This document shows, one piece after another, positions 1 through 9,445 of a stretch of DNA of 64,000 nt. The position numbers were made by a program, and so were the translations under genes. Position 1 is the first letter of the stretch. The number at the start of each line of letters is the position of its first letter. This DNA is from Aldehydirespirator sp965221605. GTDB lineage: Bacteria > Actinomycetota > Acidimicrobiia > Acidimicrobiales > Aldehydirespiratoraceae. The DNA lies in assembly GCA_965221605.1 (NCBI GenBank), contig CBDCSK010000002.1:124001-188000 (forward strand), in the 5' to 3' direction. The notes under the pieces are model-generated. The model had not been told where the DNA came from, did no database searches, and worked only from the letters and a program-made list of their open reading frames with translations.

Positions 1-1
1 C

Positions 2-913
2 GCCTTCTCCAAGACAGCCAACGAGCACGACATCGACCTGTGGGTGATCGACCATCTGCTGCACGCTCCGGGCCTATATGGCATGGCGTGGCTCGAGCCG
101 ATGACGGTGCTCACCCACGCCGCCGCGGTCGCGCCCGATGTCGAGATGGTCGGCACCGGGATCCTGGTGCTGCCGCTGCGCGACCCCGTACTTCTCGCCA
201 AGGAGGTCGCCACCATGGACTTCCTCACCGGCGGCCGCTACCAGTTCGGGATCGGCCCGGGCTGGTACGGGCCCGAGTTCGATGCGACGGGCACCCACAT
301 CAGCGAACGCGGCAAGCGCACCGACGAGATCGTCGAGGCGGTCAGGCTGCTGCTGACCACCTCAAACACGTCATTCGAGGGACGGTACTACTCGTTCACC
401 GATGTCACCATCGAGCCCCGACCGCCGAGGATGCCTCCCGTGTGGGTCGCCGGCGGGTCGCGCATTCCCGACGGGCAGTTCGACAACGACGTACCCGTAC
501 TGGCAAGAACAGTGCGAGACCGCATCCTCGGGGCCGACTGGTGGCTGTCTCGATGCTCGGGCCAGCAACAGTGGGTGCACCGCGACTGGAGACTGATCCA
601 GGACGCGGCGGCGGAGCGCGGCACGGCCTGCCCCAGGTTCGCGCATTGCAACTTCATCCATGTGGTCGACACGAGCGATCCGGCGAAGGCCCGCGCCGAG
701 CAGTCCGTCTACTTCGAGCAGGCCATGGGCAGCCACCGCAGCCGGGAGCATCTCGAGAAGAGCTACTTCTTCGGGTCGATCGACGAGATCGTGGCCCGTC
801 TGCGCGACCTCGCGGACGGGGGCTGCGAGTACATCGTGCTCGGACCCACCAGCGACGACCCTTCCCAGCTCGAACTGTTGAGCCGTCTCGTGATTCCCCA
901 AGTGAACAGCTGA
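2..913 (+). CDS. Luciferase-like (LLM class) flavin-dependent monooxygenase, 5' truncated by window edge
   Basis: The reading frame is open from base 2 and has no start codon inside the window, so 303 C-terminal residues are seen and the N-terminus lies upstream. The visible part has the bacterial luciferase TIM-barrel signature: a segment ending GTGILVLPLRDPVLLAKE, followed by the LTGGRYQFGIGPGWYGPEF block typical of F420- or FMN-dependent LLM oxidoreductases, and a C-terminal SIDEIVARLRDLADGGCEYIVL segment. The substrate cannot be read from the sequence. A GTG at 44 could be mistaken for a start, but homologous-looking sequence continues upstream of it. The GntR regulator ending 44 bases downstream is convergent, so the two are not in one operon. 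Confidence 0.85.
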   Translation, partial: AFSKTANEHDIDLWVIDHLLHAPGLYGMAWLEPMTVLTHAAAVAPDVEMVGTGILVLPLRDPVLLAKEVATMDFLTGGRYQFGIGPGWYGPEFDATGTHISERGKRTDEIVEAVRLLLTTSNTSFEGRYYSFTDVTIEPRPPRMPPVWVAGGSRIPDGQFDNDVPVLARTVRDRILGADWWLSRCSGQQQWVHRDWRLIQDAAAERGTACPRFAHCNFIHVVDTSDPAKARAEQSVYFEQAMGSHRSREHLEKSYFFGSIDEIVARLRDLADGGCEYIVLGPTSDDPSQLELLSRLVIPQVNS

Positions 914-956
914 GCCACAGCCGGCCTCGGGAATCGGCTGCGATTCTTGCCCCCTG

Positions 957-1649
957 CTAGGGGCTGTCCTCCTCGAGAAGGCCCGGCGTGATGGTCGCCG
1001 TCGCGAACTCCCGGTGCGCGGTCATCAAACTGACCAGCGTCTCGGCATCGCGGGCACGGCAAGCGTCGATCAGGCCCACATGCTGGTCTAAGGACACCTC
1101 CTGGACATCCTTGTCCTTGTAGAGGTACAGCACCCGGTAATGGTCGGTGTGCTCCCAAAGCCGTTCGATCTCGCGGACGAGGATCTTGCGACCCGACGCC
1201 CGGTAGGGCACGAAGTGCATCTCACGATGGGCGACGCTAGCGGTCCACAGATCGCCCACGACGAGCGCCTGCTCCATCTCTACGCGGTAGGCGTCCATGC
1301 GCTCAAGGTCCTCATCGGTGATGTTGGTGGCTCCGCTGCGGATCGCCTCGCACTCAAGCAGCAGCGTGATCTGCTGCAACTCGGTGAACTCCTCACGCGA
1401 ATGGCGTGCAACCCAGTAGCCGCGGCGCGGCTCATTGATGACGACCCCCTCGTTTTGGAGCTGGCGCAGCGCCTCGCGCACAGGAACCGGACTCACCCCG
1501 CACGTCTTGGCCACAGCGTCGACCGGGATCTTCTCGCCGGGAGGAAGCTCCCCGGTGATGATCAGCTTGCGCAGATAGTGCAACACGTTCTCATGAACCG
1601 ACGGCTGCGGCACCGGCGGCACCGAGGTGAACACTGCGTCTGTCGCCAC
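957..1649 (-). CDS. GntR-family (FCD/FadR type) transcriptional regulator
   Basis: A 230-residue protein with an N-terminal winged helix-turn-helix (about residues 17-85; HENVLHYLRKLIITGELPPGE, then VSPVPVREALRQLQNEGVV, the usual GntR recognition-helix pattern) and a C-terminal all-helical FCD-type ligand domain with conserved Arg/His positions (HREMHFVPYRASG, LDQHVGLIDACRARD). FCD regulators bind small carboxylates and repress neighbouring catabolic or transport genes. It is transcribed away from the Fe-S oxidoreductase at 1853, and the shared 203-base gap contains two AATCTGAT direct repeats (1765-1772 and 1779-1786) that could be an operator. Effector and targets are unknown. Confidence 0.9.
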   Translation of the reverse strand: MATDAVFTSVPPVPQPSVHENVLHYLRKLIITGELPPGEKIPVDAVAKTCGVSPVPVREALRQLQNEGVVINEPRRGYWVARHSREEFTELQQITLLLECEAIRSGATNITDEDLERMDAYRVEMEQALVVGDLWTASVAHREMHFVPYRASGRKILVREIERLWEHTDHYRVLYLYKDKDVQEVSLDQHVGLIDACRARDAETLVSLMTAHREFATATITPGLLEEDSP

Positions 1650-1852
1650 GGCCTGAGGACCTCACTTTCGCGGCGCCGGGCTTGTCGCTGCCAGCAGATG
1701 TGCATCTGCTCGTGCTGCAAGCGCGTCGAAGCGACACACTACCGCCTCAGGCGTTCTCGAATGGAATCTGATATTGGAAATCTGATCTGCCTCCTCAATG
1801 GGAGCCCCCTCCGCTACCCGGGACGAGCGCGGCGATTAGTGTCGCGGCCGTC
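1650..1852. promoter_or_regulatory. Divergent intergenic region with AATCTGAT direct repeats
   Basis: This 203-base gap separates the GntR regulator (minus) and the Fe-S oxidoreductase (plus). It is more AT-rich around 1755-1800 than its flanks and carries the octamer AATCTGAT twice, 14 bases apart start to start. GntR proteins often bind their own divergent promoter, so this is a candidate operator. The site is inferred and there is no further support. Confidence 0.3.
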
Positions 1853-4048
1853 ATGCAGTCCCGGATCAGGCCCCACCACATCGTCATCGCCCTGGGGGTG
1901 GCCATCGCGCTGTTCACCGCCCTGTCGGGCATCGTGGCCGGCATCGCCGGCTTCCACAGCGACAGCCCCATCACCCGCGAGGTGTTCGGCAACATCCCGG
2001 CCCCCCTGAAGGTCGCCTTCTACACGGTCATCCCCGTACTGCTGGTGTACGGGTCGGTGCTGTTCGCCCACCGGGTGAAGAACTGGCAGCGGGGCCGGCC
2101 CGACAACCGCCGCACCACGGTGCACAACGCCAAGCACCGCATGGCCGACTTCCGGGCCGGCGTCTACATGCGCACCCTGCTGCGGGAGCCCGGCGCCGGG
2201 GTGATGCACTCGCTCATCTACTTCAGCTTCCTGATCCTGCTCGGGGTGACCACCACCCTGGAGGTCGACCACCAGCTTCCCGACGGTCTCAAGTTCCTCC
2301 ACGGCGACGTGTACCGGGCGTACTCGGCGGTGGGCGACGCCGCCGGACTGGTGTTCGTGGCCGGCATGGTGTGGGCCATCCTGCGGCGCTTCGGACCACC
2401 GGCGTGGCGGCCTTACCGCATCCGCATCAAGACCCGGCCCGAGCACGCCGTCATCGGCGGCGTGATGCTGGCCATCGGCGTGACCGGCTTCGGCGCCGAG
2501 GCGTTCCGCATCGCGGCCGACGGCCTGCCCGACCACGAGCGCTGGAGCTTCATCGGCTACCCGCTGGCCACGCTGGTCGAGGGCTCGGGGGCACTGGTCG
2601 GCTGGCACCAGGCGTGGTGGGTGGCCCACGTGATCGCGTTCATGGCGTTCCTGGTGATCCTGCCCACCACCATGCTGCGCCACATGTTCACCTCACCGCT
2701 GAACATGTACCTGCGCCACCGCGACCGCCCCAAGGGCGCCATGCGCCCCATGCCCAACCTGGTGGAGGGCGACACCGAGCTCGAGACGTTCGGGGCCGCG
2801 GTGGTCGAGGACTTCTCGTGGAAGCAACTGCTCGACACCGACGCCTGCACCATGTGCGGTCGCTGCACGTCGGTGTGCCCGGCCCACGCCACCGGCAAGC
2901 CCCTCGATCCCCGCGAGATCGTGCTCAAGACGGGCGAGGTCATGGCCCGCACCGGAACGCCGCCCACCTCGCCGCCCCTGGGCACCGGCGCGGACGAGGT
3001 GCAGGTTCCGGCCAACTGGATGTTCGAGCGCATCAGCACCGAGGAGCTGTGGGCGTGCACGTCGTGTAGGGCCTGCGACGAGATCTGCCCGGTCAACATC
3101 GAGATCCTCGACAAGATCCTGGACATGCGCCGCTACCTGACCCTTATGGAGAGCGACTTCCCCTCGGAGCTGGGCCAGGCCTTCCGGGGCATGGAGAACT
3201 CGTCCAACCCGTGGTCGATGAGCCAGACCGAGCGGGCCGACTGGGCCCGTGACCTCGACGGGGTGCGGGTCATCGCCGGCGGCGACCCCCTCGACGCCGA
3301 GTACCTCTACTGGGTGGGCTGCGCGGGCTCCTTCGACGACAAGAACAAGAAGGTGGCCCGGGCCATGGCCCAGCTCATGGAGCGGGCCGGGGTCGACTTC
3401 GCCATCCTCGGCCCAGCCGAGAACTGCACCGGCGACTCGGCGAGGCGCTCAGGCAACGAGTACCTGTTCCAGATGCTGGCCTCGGCCAACATCGAGACCC
3501 TCAACTCCATGGGGGTGCGCAAGATCGTCACCCAGTGCCCCCACTGCTTCAACACCCTGGCCAACGAGTACCCGCAACTCGGCGGGCACTACGAGGTCGT
3601 CCACCACAGCCAGCTGCTGGACGCGCTGGTGGCCGAGGGAAGGCTGAACCTCGAAGGCGCCACCCTCGCCGAGCGGGTCGTCTACCACGACAGCTGCTAC
3701 CTGGGCCGCCACAACGACGTGTACCTCGCTCCCCGGCGGGTGCTCGGCTCCCTCGGCGGCATCGACCTGGTGGAGGCCCCCCGCAACGGGACCAAGGGCA
3801 TGTGCTGCGGCGCGGGCGGGGCTCGCATGTGGATGGAGGAGACCATAGGCACCAAGGTGAACGACGAGCGCTCCCGGGAGCTGCTCGATACCGGCGCCTC
3901 CCGCATCGCCACGGCTTGCCCGTTCTGTTACATCATGATGGACGATGGGGTGCGGGGTGCTGGCGTGGAGGAGGACTCGGTTCAGGTCGCCGACATTGCT
4001 TTGCACGTACTGGAAGCAATCGAAGCTCGGGACTCTGCTGGTAGCTGA
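1853..4048 (+). CDS. EtfD-like membrane Fe-S oxidoreductase (nitrate reductase gamma-like domain + ferredoxin + two CCG domains)
   Basis: A 731-residue protein. Residues 1-280 hold several hydrophobic segments resembling the cytochrome b-type NarI/HdrE membrane domain. Two 4Fe-4S motifs follow, ACTMCGRCTSVCP near residue 330 and ACTSCRACDEICP near 400. Two cysteine-rich CCG domains of the heterodisulfide reductase/GlpC type come last (VGCAGSF...CPHCFNTL; DSCYLGRH...MCCGAGGARMW...CPFCYIMM). This architecture matches actinobacterial EtfD (mycobacterial Rv0338c family), which passes electrons from electron-transfer flavoprotein to the quinone pool. The ATG at 1853 follows the divergent promoter. 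The role in beta-oxidation or in re-oxidising the demethylases elsewhere in the window is inference. Confidence 0.85.
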   Translation: MQSRIRPHHIVIALGVAIALFTALSGIVAGIAGFHSDSPITREVFGNIPAPLKVAFYTVIPVLLVYGSVLFAHRVKNWQRGRPDNRRTTVHNAKHRMADFRAGVYMRTLLREPGAGVMHSLIYFSFLILLGVTTTLEVDHQLPDGLKFLHGDVYRAYSAVGDAAGLVFVAGMVWAILRRFGPPAWRPYRIRIKTRPEHAVIGGVMLAIGVTGFGAEAFRIAADGLPDHERWSFIGYPLATLVEGSGALVGWHQAWWVAHVIAFMAFLVILPTTMLRHMFTSPLNMYLRHRDRPKGAMRPMPNLVEGDTELETFGAAVVEDFSWKQLLDTDACTMCGRCTSVCPAHATGKPLDPREIVLKTGEVMARTGTPPTSPPLGTGADEVQVPANWMFERISTEELWACTSCRACDEICPVNIEILDKILDMRRYLTLMESDFPSELGQAFRGMENSSNPWSMSQTERADWARDLDGVRVIAGGDPLDAEYLYWVGCAGSFDDKNKKVARAMAQLMERAGVDFAILGPAENCTGDSARRSGNEYLFQMLASANIETLNSMGVRKIVTQCPHCFNTLANEYPQLGGHYEVVHHSQLLDALVAEGRLNLEGATLAERVVYHDSCYLGRHNDVYLAPRRVLGSLGGIDLVEAPRNGTKGMCCGAGGARMWMEETIGTKVNDERSRELLDTGASRIATACPFCYIMMDDGVRGAGVEEDSVQVADIALHVLEAIEARDSAGS

Positions 4049-4114
4049 GCGGTTCCGGCCGGCGGGTTGCGCCCCCGGTCTGGCTGGTTGCGCTGCTCCG
4101 GTAGCGTCTTGGGG

Positions 4115-4693
4115 GTGGGGCCTCGGATCGCGGTTGTTGACAACTATGACTCGTTTGTCTACATCCTGGTGCAGTATCTGGGGGAGTTGGGGGCGGAGCC
4201 TCTGGTGTACCGGCACGACGCGGTCACCGTCGATGACCTGCGGGGGCTGGAGCCCGACGGGATCCTGATCAGTCCTGGCCCGGGAACGCCCGATGACGCC
4301 GGGGTCAGCAACGAGTTGCTGGCCACGTTGAGCGGCCGCGTTCCCATCTTCGGGGTGTGCCTGGGGATGCAGTGCATCGGCCAGGTCTTCGGAGGCGACG
4401 TGATCCGGGCTCCAGGAGTGATGCACGGCAAGACGTCGGTCATCGAGCACGACTCGGCCGGCGTGTTCAAGGGCCTCCCCAACCCGCTCATCGCCACCCG
4501 CTACCACTCGCTCATCGTCGATCGGGCCTCGGTACCCGGCGACCTGGGGGTGACCGCCACCTGCGACGGGGGCCTGGTGATGGGCCTGCGGCACCGCAGC
4601 CATCCCACCGAGGGCGTGCAGTTCCACCCCGAGTCGGTGCTCACCGACGCAGGGCGGGACCTGCTCGACAACTTCCTGGCCCTCTGCCGCTAG
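4115..4693 (+). CDS. trpG: Anthranilate / aminodeoxychorismate synthase component II (class I glutamine amidotransferase)
   Basis: The protein supplies ammonia from glutamine to a chorismate-using synthase for tryptophan or p-aminobenzoate. It has the TrpG/PabA N-terminus RIAVVDNYDSFVYILVQYL, the nucleophile loop FGVCLGMQCIG (Cys near residue 82), and the His-Glu part of the triad in GVQFHPESVLT. The GTG at 4115 is chosen because the conserved RIAVVDNYDSF begins right after it; an upstream TTG at 4067 would add 16 residues not expected in the family. Length is 192 residues, normal. It is convergent with pknB, as in mycobacteria, where trpG/pabA also sits beside pknB. TrpG and PabA cannot be separated from sequence alone. 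Confidence 0.9.
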   Translation: MGPRIAVVDNYDSFVYILVQYLGELGAEPLVYRHDAVTVDDLRGLEPDGILISPGPGTPDDAGVSNELLATLSGRVPIFGVCLGMQCIGQVFGGDVIRAPGVMHGKTSVIEHDSAGVFKGLPNPLIATRYHSLIVDRASVPGDLGVTATCDGGLVMGLRHRSHPTEGVQFHPESVLTDAGRDLLDNFLALCR

Positions 4694-4715
4694 ACAGCCG
4701 CCCGGGCCCGGCCGC

Positions 4716-6857
4716 CTATCCGGACTGGTCCTGGCCCTCGTTCTCGTCGCTCTGGCCGTCGGGCGGGTCGGCGCCGGACTGGTCCGACTCGGACTCGGAC
4801 AACTCTCCCACCACGACGTCGACCGCGGTCTCGGCCGCAACCTCCAGGTCGGGCGGCGGCGTCTGGGCCAGGATCCGACCCACATCGGTGGATCCCGGCT
4901 CAACGGGCTCGAACGTGACCGTTCCGATCACCAGGCCCTCGCGCTCTATGGCAAGCCTCCCGGTGTCGAACAGCAGTCCCTGCACGTCGGGGATGGTCAC
5001 CAGCGGAGGCCCGTCGGAGATGATGATGAACACCTCCAGCCCGGCCGACACCGGGAAGCCGTGCGGCGGGTCGGTGTCGATGATCTCCCCCTCCGGGACC
5101 TCGCTCGACGGCTCCCGCCGCTCCGCGACCCGGAACCCCTGACCGATGAGCGTCTGGATCGCATCGAAGGGCGACTGTCCCCGGACGTCGGGCACGAAGA
5201 TCTGTCCCGGGCCGGTGGAGACGGTGATCGTCACCACCAGGTCGCCCTCGGTGATCTCGGTGCCGGAGGCGGGCTCCTGGAAGACCACGGTGCCGGCCTC
5301 GGCCTGGCTGGGGCCTTCGATCACGATGACACCGAAGCCGGCGTTCCTGAGCAACTCCTCGGCGTCGACCCGGTTGCGGCCCCGCACCGACGGCACCCTG
5401 GGAATCTCACCCTGGCTGACGGTCAGGGCCACGATGCCCTCCTCGGCGATGCGCTGGCCCGCGGGCGGGCTCTGCGCGAAGACCGTGTTCTCGGGCTGCT
5501 CGATGTTGACCTGGTAGCTCGGCTCCGGCTGCAGCCCGAGGGCCCGTAGCTGGGCGTCGGCCTCTCCGTAGCTGAGCCCGATCACATCGGGCACTTCCAC
5601 CAGGACCGCCTCCTCGCTGGGCGTGGTTCCGGTCGGCGGGGTCTCGTCGTCGAGTCCCAGGGAGTCGTAGAAGGTGACGGCCAGGAACCCGAGCGCGCCC
5701 AGCAGGACGACGAGGCCGAGCACCATGAGCAGGGTGCGCTTCCAGCCATCGGAACGGTGGACCTCCTCGTAGTAGTAGGCCGGCGGCACGTACTGGGGAG
5801 GAGGGCCTCCGCCGGGCGGGGGCGGGGGCGTTACCGGCGGTTGGACGCCCGAGTCGCCGGCCCCGCCGACGGCCGGCTGCGATGCGGTCGGAACCCGAAC
5901 CGGCCCGGTCCTGGACTGGGTGCGGGGGTGGCTGCCCGTCCTGGGTGGCCGGGCCCTGGTGACGGGACGTTCCGACGTGGGCGCCGGCGACGGCTTGGCG
6001 ACCCGATCGGGGATCTGGTGGGCCCCGTCCAGGTAGCGCCGCAGGTCGGCCCGCAGGTCGTCGGCGCGGGGGTAGCGGTTGGCCGGGTTCTTGGCCAGCA
6101 GCTTGAGGATGATGGCTTCCAGCGACTGCGCGATGGTCACGCCCAGCATCGACGGCGGGAGCGGCCGCTCCTGAACGTGCTTCACGGCCACCGCGGTCGA
6201 CGTGTCGGCGGTGAACGGGGGCTTGCCCACGATCATCTCGTAGAGCACGACCCCCAGCGAGTACAGGTCCGAGCGCCCGTCGAGGGCCTTGCCCCGGGCC
6301 TGCTCGGGCGAGAAGTAGGTGGCCGTGCCCATGACCGAGCCGATGTGGGTGAGATTGTCGCCCGCCCTCTGCGCCAGTGCGGTGGCGATGCCGAAGTCGG
6401 CCACCTTCACCTGGCCGTCGTCGCTGACGATGATGTTGCCGAGCTTGACGTCACGGTGCACCAGCCCGGCGCTGTGAGCGCTGCTGAGGGCCTCGGCGAC
6501 ATCCGACGCGATCTCTGCGGCGCGGTCGGGGCTGAGTGGCCCGGTGGACCGCAGCACGTCGGCCATGCTGCGGCCGACGACGTACTCCATGACGATGTAG
6601 TAGGTGCCCTGCTCCTGTCCCCAGTCGTAGATACCGACGATGTTGGGGTGGTTGAGGTTGGCCGCGGCCTTGGCCTCCCGGCGGAACCGCTCGACGAAAC
6701 TCGGGTCGTTGGCGAACTCCGGGAACAGGACCTTCACCGCTACCTGCCGGTCCAGCGAGGCGTCGCGAGCCAGGTAGACATCGGCCATCCCTCCCCGCGC
6801 GATACGGCGCATTAACTCGTAGCGGCCGTTGAAGACGGTCAGACCCTGGTCGGACAC
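4716..6857 (-). CDS. pknB: PknB-type Ser/Thr protein kinase with four PASTA domains
   Basis: A 713-residue receptor kinase. The kinase domain spans about residues 12-275, with the glycine loop RIARGGMADVYLA, catalytic Lys42, the HRDVKLGN loop (134-141), DFG at 154-156 and a SPEQARG segment. A Pro/Arg-rich juxtamembrane stretch (285-360) leads to one transmembrane helix near 375-396. Outside the membrane are four PASTA repeats (about 420-690), which in this family sense peptidoglycan fragments and muropeptides. The C-terminus ends in an unusual Ser/Asp/Glu/Gln-rich tail. The PP2C phosphatase lies just upstream on the same strand and is the expected antagonist. The usual actinobacterial partners pknA, pbpA and rodA are not adjacent. 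Confidence 0.95.
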   Translation of the reverse strand: MSDQGLTVFNGRYELMRRIARGGMADVYLARDASLDRQVAVKVLFPEFANDPSFVERFRREAKAAANLNHPNIVGIYDWGQEQGTYYIVMEYVVGRSMADVLRSTGPLSPDRAAEIASDVAEALSSAHSAGLVHRDVKLGNIIVSDDGQVKVADFGIATALAQRAGDNLTHIGSVMGTATYFSPEQARGKALDGRSDLYSLGVVLYEMIVGKPPFTADTSTAVAVKHVQERPLPPSMLGVTIAQSLEAIILKLLAKNPANRYPRADDLRADLRRYLDGAHQIPDRVAKPSPAPTSERPVTRARPPRTGSHPRTQSRTGPVRVPTASQPAVGGAGDSGVQPPVTPPPPPGGGPPPQYVPPAYYYEEVHRSDGWKRTLLMVLGLVVLLGALGFLAVTFYDSLGLDDETPPTGTTPSEEAVLVEVPDVIGLSYGEADAQLRALGLQPEPSYQVNIEQPENTVFAQSPPAGQRIAEEGIVALTVSQGEIPRVPSVRGRNRVDAEELLRNAGFGVIVIEGPSQAEAGTVVFQEPASGTEITEGDLVVTITVSTGPGQIFVPDVRGQSPFDAIQTLIGQGFRVAERREPSSEVPEGEIIDTDPPHGFPVSAGLEVFIIISDGPPLVTIPDVQGLLFDTGRLAIEREGLVIGTVTFEPVEPGSTDVGRILAQTPPPDLEVAAETAVDVVVGELSESESDQSGADPPDGQSDENEGQDQSG

Positions 6858-6953
6858 CGCCGACCATTGTACCGGCCGCCTATGGGCCGAAAAATTGACG
6901 CCCGGCTGCGGTCCCGTGTGCGGCGGCTCCCCTCGCCGCCTCCGACGGTCCGA

Positions 6954-7739
6954 TCAGGCAATCACAGCGGGGGTGGTCGCAAGCACCAACTGGTCGGGAC
7001 CGTGTGTGCCACCGGCAGCGCCCTCGGTGACGTCGACCACCACGACGGTGACGTTGTCGCGGCCGCGGCCGGGGCGCACCGCCCGCTCCACCAGGGTGCG
7101 GGCGGCCGCGTCGGGAGCGGCCACGGACCGCAGGATCCCGGCTATGTCCGGATCCGGCACCTCGTTGGTCAGCCCGTCGGTGCAGATCAGGAAGCGGGTG
7201 CCGTCGACGGCGGCGAGCTCCCAGCCGTCGACGTGCACCCGTCGCTCGAACCCGACGGCCCGGGTCAGCGTGTGGCGGTCGGTGTGGGTGGCCGCCTCCG
7301 CCGGCGTGATCACCCCGTCACGGACCAGGTTCTCGGTGATGGTGTGGTCGATGGTGAGCTGGCTGAAGCGTTCCCCGGCCAGCGCGTACAGGCGGGAGTC
7401 GCCCACGTTGGCAGCAGCCAGCCGGGCCGGGTGCTCGGCGGTGCCGATGTCGGCCAGCGCGCACAACGTGGTGGACATCCCTGCCAGGCTCGGATCGTCG
7501 ACGGCAGCCTCGAAGATGGCCGTGTTGACCGAGCCCACGAGAGCGACGAGATTCTCGAGCGACTCGAGGCGGCCGTGGCGACCCAGCGCCTCGCTGGCGA
7601 TGGACGCCGCGGTGGCTCCTCCCGAATGCCCTCCCAGCCCGTCGGCCACCGCGAAGACGGTGCCGTCGGCGAGATACCGGTCCTGGTTCTCGCCACGCCG
7701 CAGGCCCACATCACTGGCCGCACCAGAGTCGAGGAGCAC
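6954..7739 (-). CDS. pstP: PP2C-family Ser/Thr phosphatase (PstP-like)
   Basis: A 261-residue metal-dependent phosphatase. It shows the PPM/PP2C metal-ligand motifs: GLRRGENQDRYLADG at the N-terminus, FAVADGLGGHSGG near residue 35, FLICTDGLTNEVPD and the final GRDNVTVVVVDV. It should dephosphorylate PknB and its substrates. Unlike mycobacterial PstP, no transmembrane helix or extracellular domain follows the catalytic domain, so it is a soluble short form. It is separated from pknB by 96 bases on the same strand and probably co-transcribed with it. No FHA-domain genes are found next to it, as they would be in the canonical actinobacterial cluster. Confidence 0.92.
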   Translation of the reverse strand: MLLDSGAASDVGLRRGENQDRYLADGTVFAVADGLGGHSGGATAASIASEALGRHGRLESLENLVALVGSVNTAIFEAAVDDPSLAGMSTTLCALADIGTAEHPARLAAANVGDSRLYALAGERFSQLTIDHTITENLVRDGVITPAEAATHTDRHTLTRAVGFERRVHVDGWELAAVDGTRFLICTDGLTNEVPDPDIAGILRSVAAPDAAARTLVERAVRPGRGRDNVTVVVVDVTEGAAGGTHGPDQLVLATTPAVIA

Positions 7740-7809
7740 GCGCGGATGCTAGTGGCGGCCCCGGCGACCGGGTGATTCAGCCGGCAGGGCGGTAGCCTCG
7801 TGGCCCCAC

Positions 7810-7894
<85 letters not shown>

Positions 7895-7981
7895 CCGCAG
7901 CAAGTCGGCCAGGCGGGCGGTGACGGCCTCCACCGCGGCCGCCGGCGAACAGACTGAACCCTGAGTCCACAAGGAGAAGAA

Positions 7982-9445
7982 ATGACCATCAACGTCCCCA
8001 ACCCCACCGAGCACAACCAGTGGTACCCGTTCGCCAACCGGCCCCTGCCGCCGGAGGTGGACGGGCAGGCCATCAACCCGGCCGTCATCCCGGTGTTCGA
8101 CGCGGTCCCGCTGCCCCGAAGCGCCCGGTTCGTCGTGGTCGGCGCGGGGGTGCACGGTCTGTCCAGCGCCTACCACCTGGCCATGTACCTGGAGCGCACC
8201 GGCAAGGGCTCGGGCCGCGACGTGGTGCTGATCGACAAGCAAGGGCCGGGCGCGGGCGCCACCGGGCTGGCCTGCGGCTGCATCCGCAACCTGTACATGA
8301 CCGGCCCGCTGCACGCCATCCTGCGAGCCAGCGTGGAGGTGTGGGAGTCCGATCCCGTGAACTTCGGCTTCCAGCAGGTCGGCTACGTGTCGGTGGGCGA
8401 GTCGAACCAGACCGAGGACTACCTCAAGCTCCAGGCGTCGCAGGCGGCCAGCGGCTACCCGTCCGACGTGTACACCGGAGCCGAGGCGCACGCCTTCCTC
8501 ACCAACCTGTGGCCCGACTTCAAGACCGAGAACTGCGACGTGGTGCTGCACGAGCACCGCTCCGGCTACGCGGGCACCCACATGGCGGTGTGGGGCCTCG
8601 ACCAGAAGTGCCGCCAGTGGGGCGTGCAGCGGGTGTACGGCACGGCCGTGACCGGCTACACGCTCGACGCCTCAGGCTCGGTCACCGCGGTGGAGACCGA
8701 CGACGGGTCCATCGCCTGCGAGCAGGTGATCGTGGGCGCGGGGGCGTGGACGCCCGAGCATTGGGAGTGGCTGGGCGGCCCGTCGCACCTCGATGTGCGC
8801 TACCCCGACGGCCATGTCACCGAGCAGATGGACATGTGGACCTACTGGCGGCTGCTGGAGGGCGAGGTCCTGCTGCCCGAGGGCGTCGACTTCCGCACCG
8901 CCCAGCACCGGGACTCGCCGGTGCTGCACGTGGAGCTCATGAACACGCCGGTGTACTCCGAGGACGGCCGGTTCCTCAAGGACCACTTCTACTCCTACGT
9001 GCGCTACGCGGCCGAGCGGGTGGGCGCTCCCGGACTCCAAGGCGGGACCATCCCGGTGAAGATCGGGCCTCGCGCCGCGGTGGAGCCCTACGGCCACCTG
9101 AACGACCAGTACCAGGCCGAGGAGTGGTTCGCCGACTACTACTGCGCGACGCTGGGCATGCTGTTCAAGCGCCTGGAGAACCTGCGGCCGTACTTCAAGG
9201 AGCGCCGCAACGGCGGGATCGGCGCGTTCACGCCCGACAACGTGCCAGTGTTCGACTACGTGGCCGACAACGCCTGGGTCATCGCCGACTCCAACCACGG
9301 GTTCAAGATGATCGGCGTGGGCAAGCTCACCGCCGAGATGCTGGTGCACGGCGACAAGCCCGACGAGCTCAAGCCGTTCACCCTCGACCGCTACCGCACC
9401 GGCGCCACCTTCGGCGACCGCAACTCCAACTGCCCCTGGGTCTAG
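7982..9445 (+). CDS. FAD-dependent oxidoreductase, DAO/sarcosine oxidase beta family
   Basis: A 487-residue flavoprotein. The dinucleotide-binding motif FVVVGAGVHGLSSAYHLA is near residue 50, with a GAGATGLACGCIRN segment after it and a C-terminal domain ending GFKMIGVGKLTAEML, as in D-amino acid oxidase/sarcosine oxidase folds. It probably oxidises a secondary or tertiary amine or an N-substituted amino acid. The N-terminal 45 residues before the Rossmann motif are longer than in monomeric sarcosine oxidases, and the extreme C-terminus ends NSNCPWV. The start is supported by AAGGAGAAG just upstream. It lies about 20 kb from the methylated-amine cluster and could be related by substrate class, but that is inference. 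Confidence 0.85.
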   Translation: MTINVPNPTEHNQWYPFANRPLPPEVDGQAINPAVIPVFDAVPLPRSARFVVVGAGVHGLSSAYHLAMYLERTGKGSGRDVVLIDKQGPGAGATGLACGCIRNLYMTGPLHAILRASVEVWESDPVNFGFQQVGYVSVGESNQTEDYLKLQASQAASGYPSDVYTGAEAHAFLTNLWPDFKTENCDVVLHEHRSGYAGTHMAVWGLDQKCRQWGVQRVYGTAVTGYTLDASGSVTAVETDDGSIACEQVIVGAGAWTPEHWEWLGGPSHLDVRYPDGHVTEQMDMWTYWRLLEGEVLLPEGVDFRTAQHRDSPVLHVELMNTPVYSEDGRFLKDHFYSYVRYAAERVGAPGLQGGTIPVKIGPRAAVEPYGHLNDQYQAEEWFADYYCATLGMLFKRLENLRPYFKERRNGGIGAFTPDNVPVFDYVADNAWVIADSNHGFKMIGVGKLTAEMLVHGDKPDELKPFTLDRYRTGATFGDRNSNCPWV

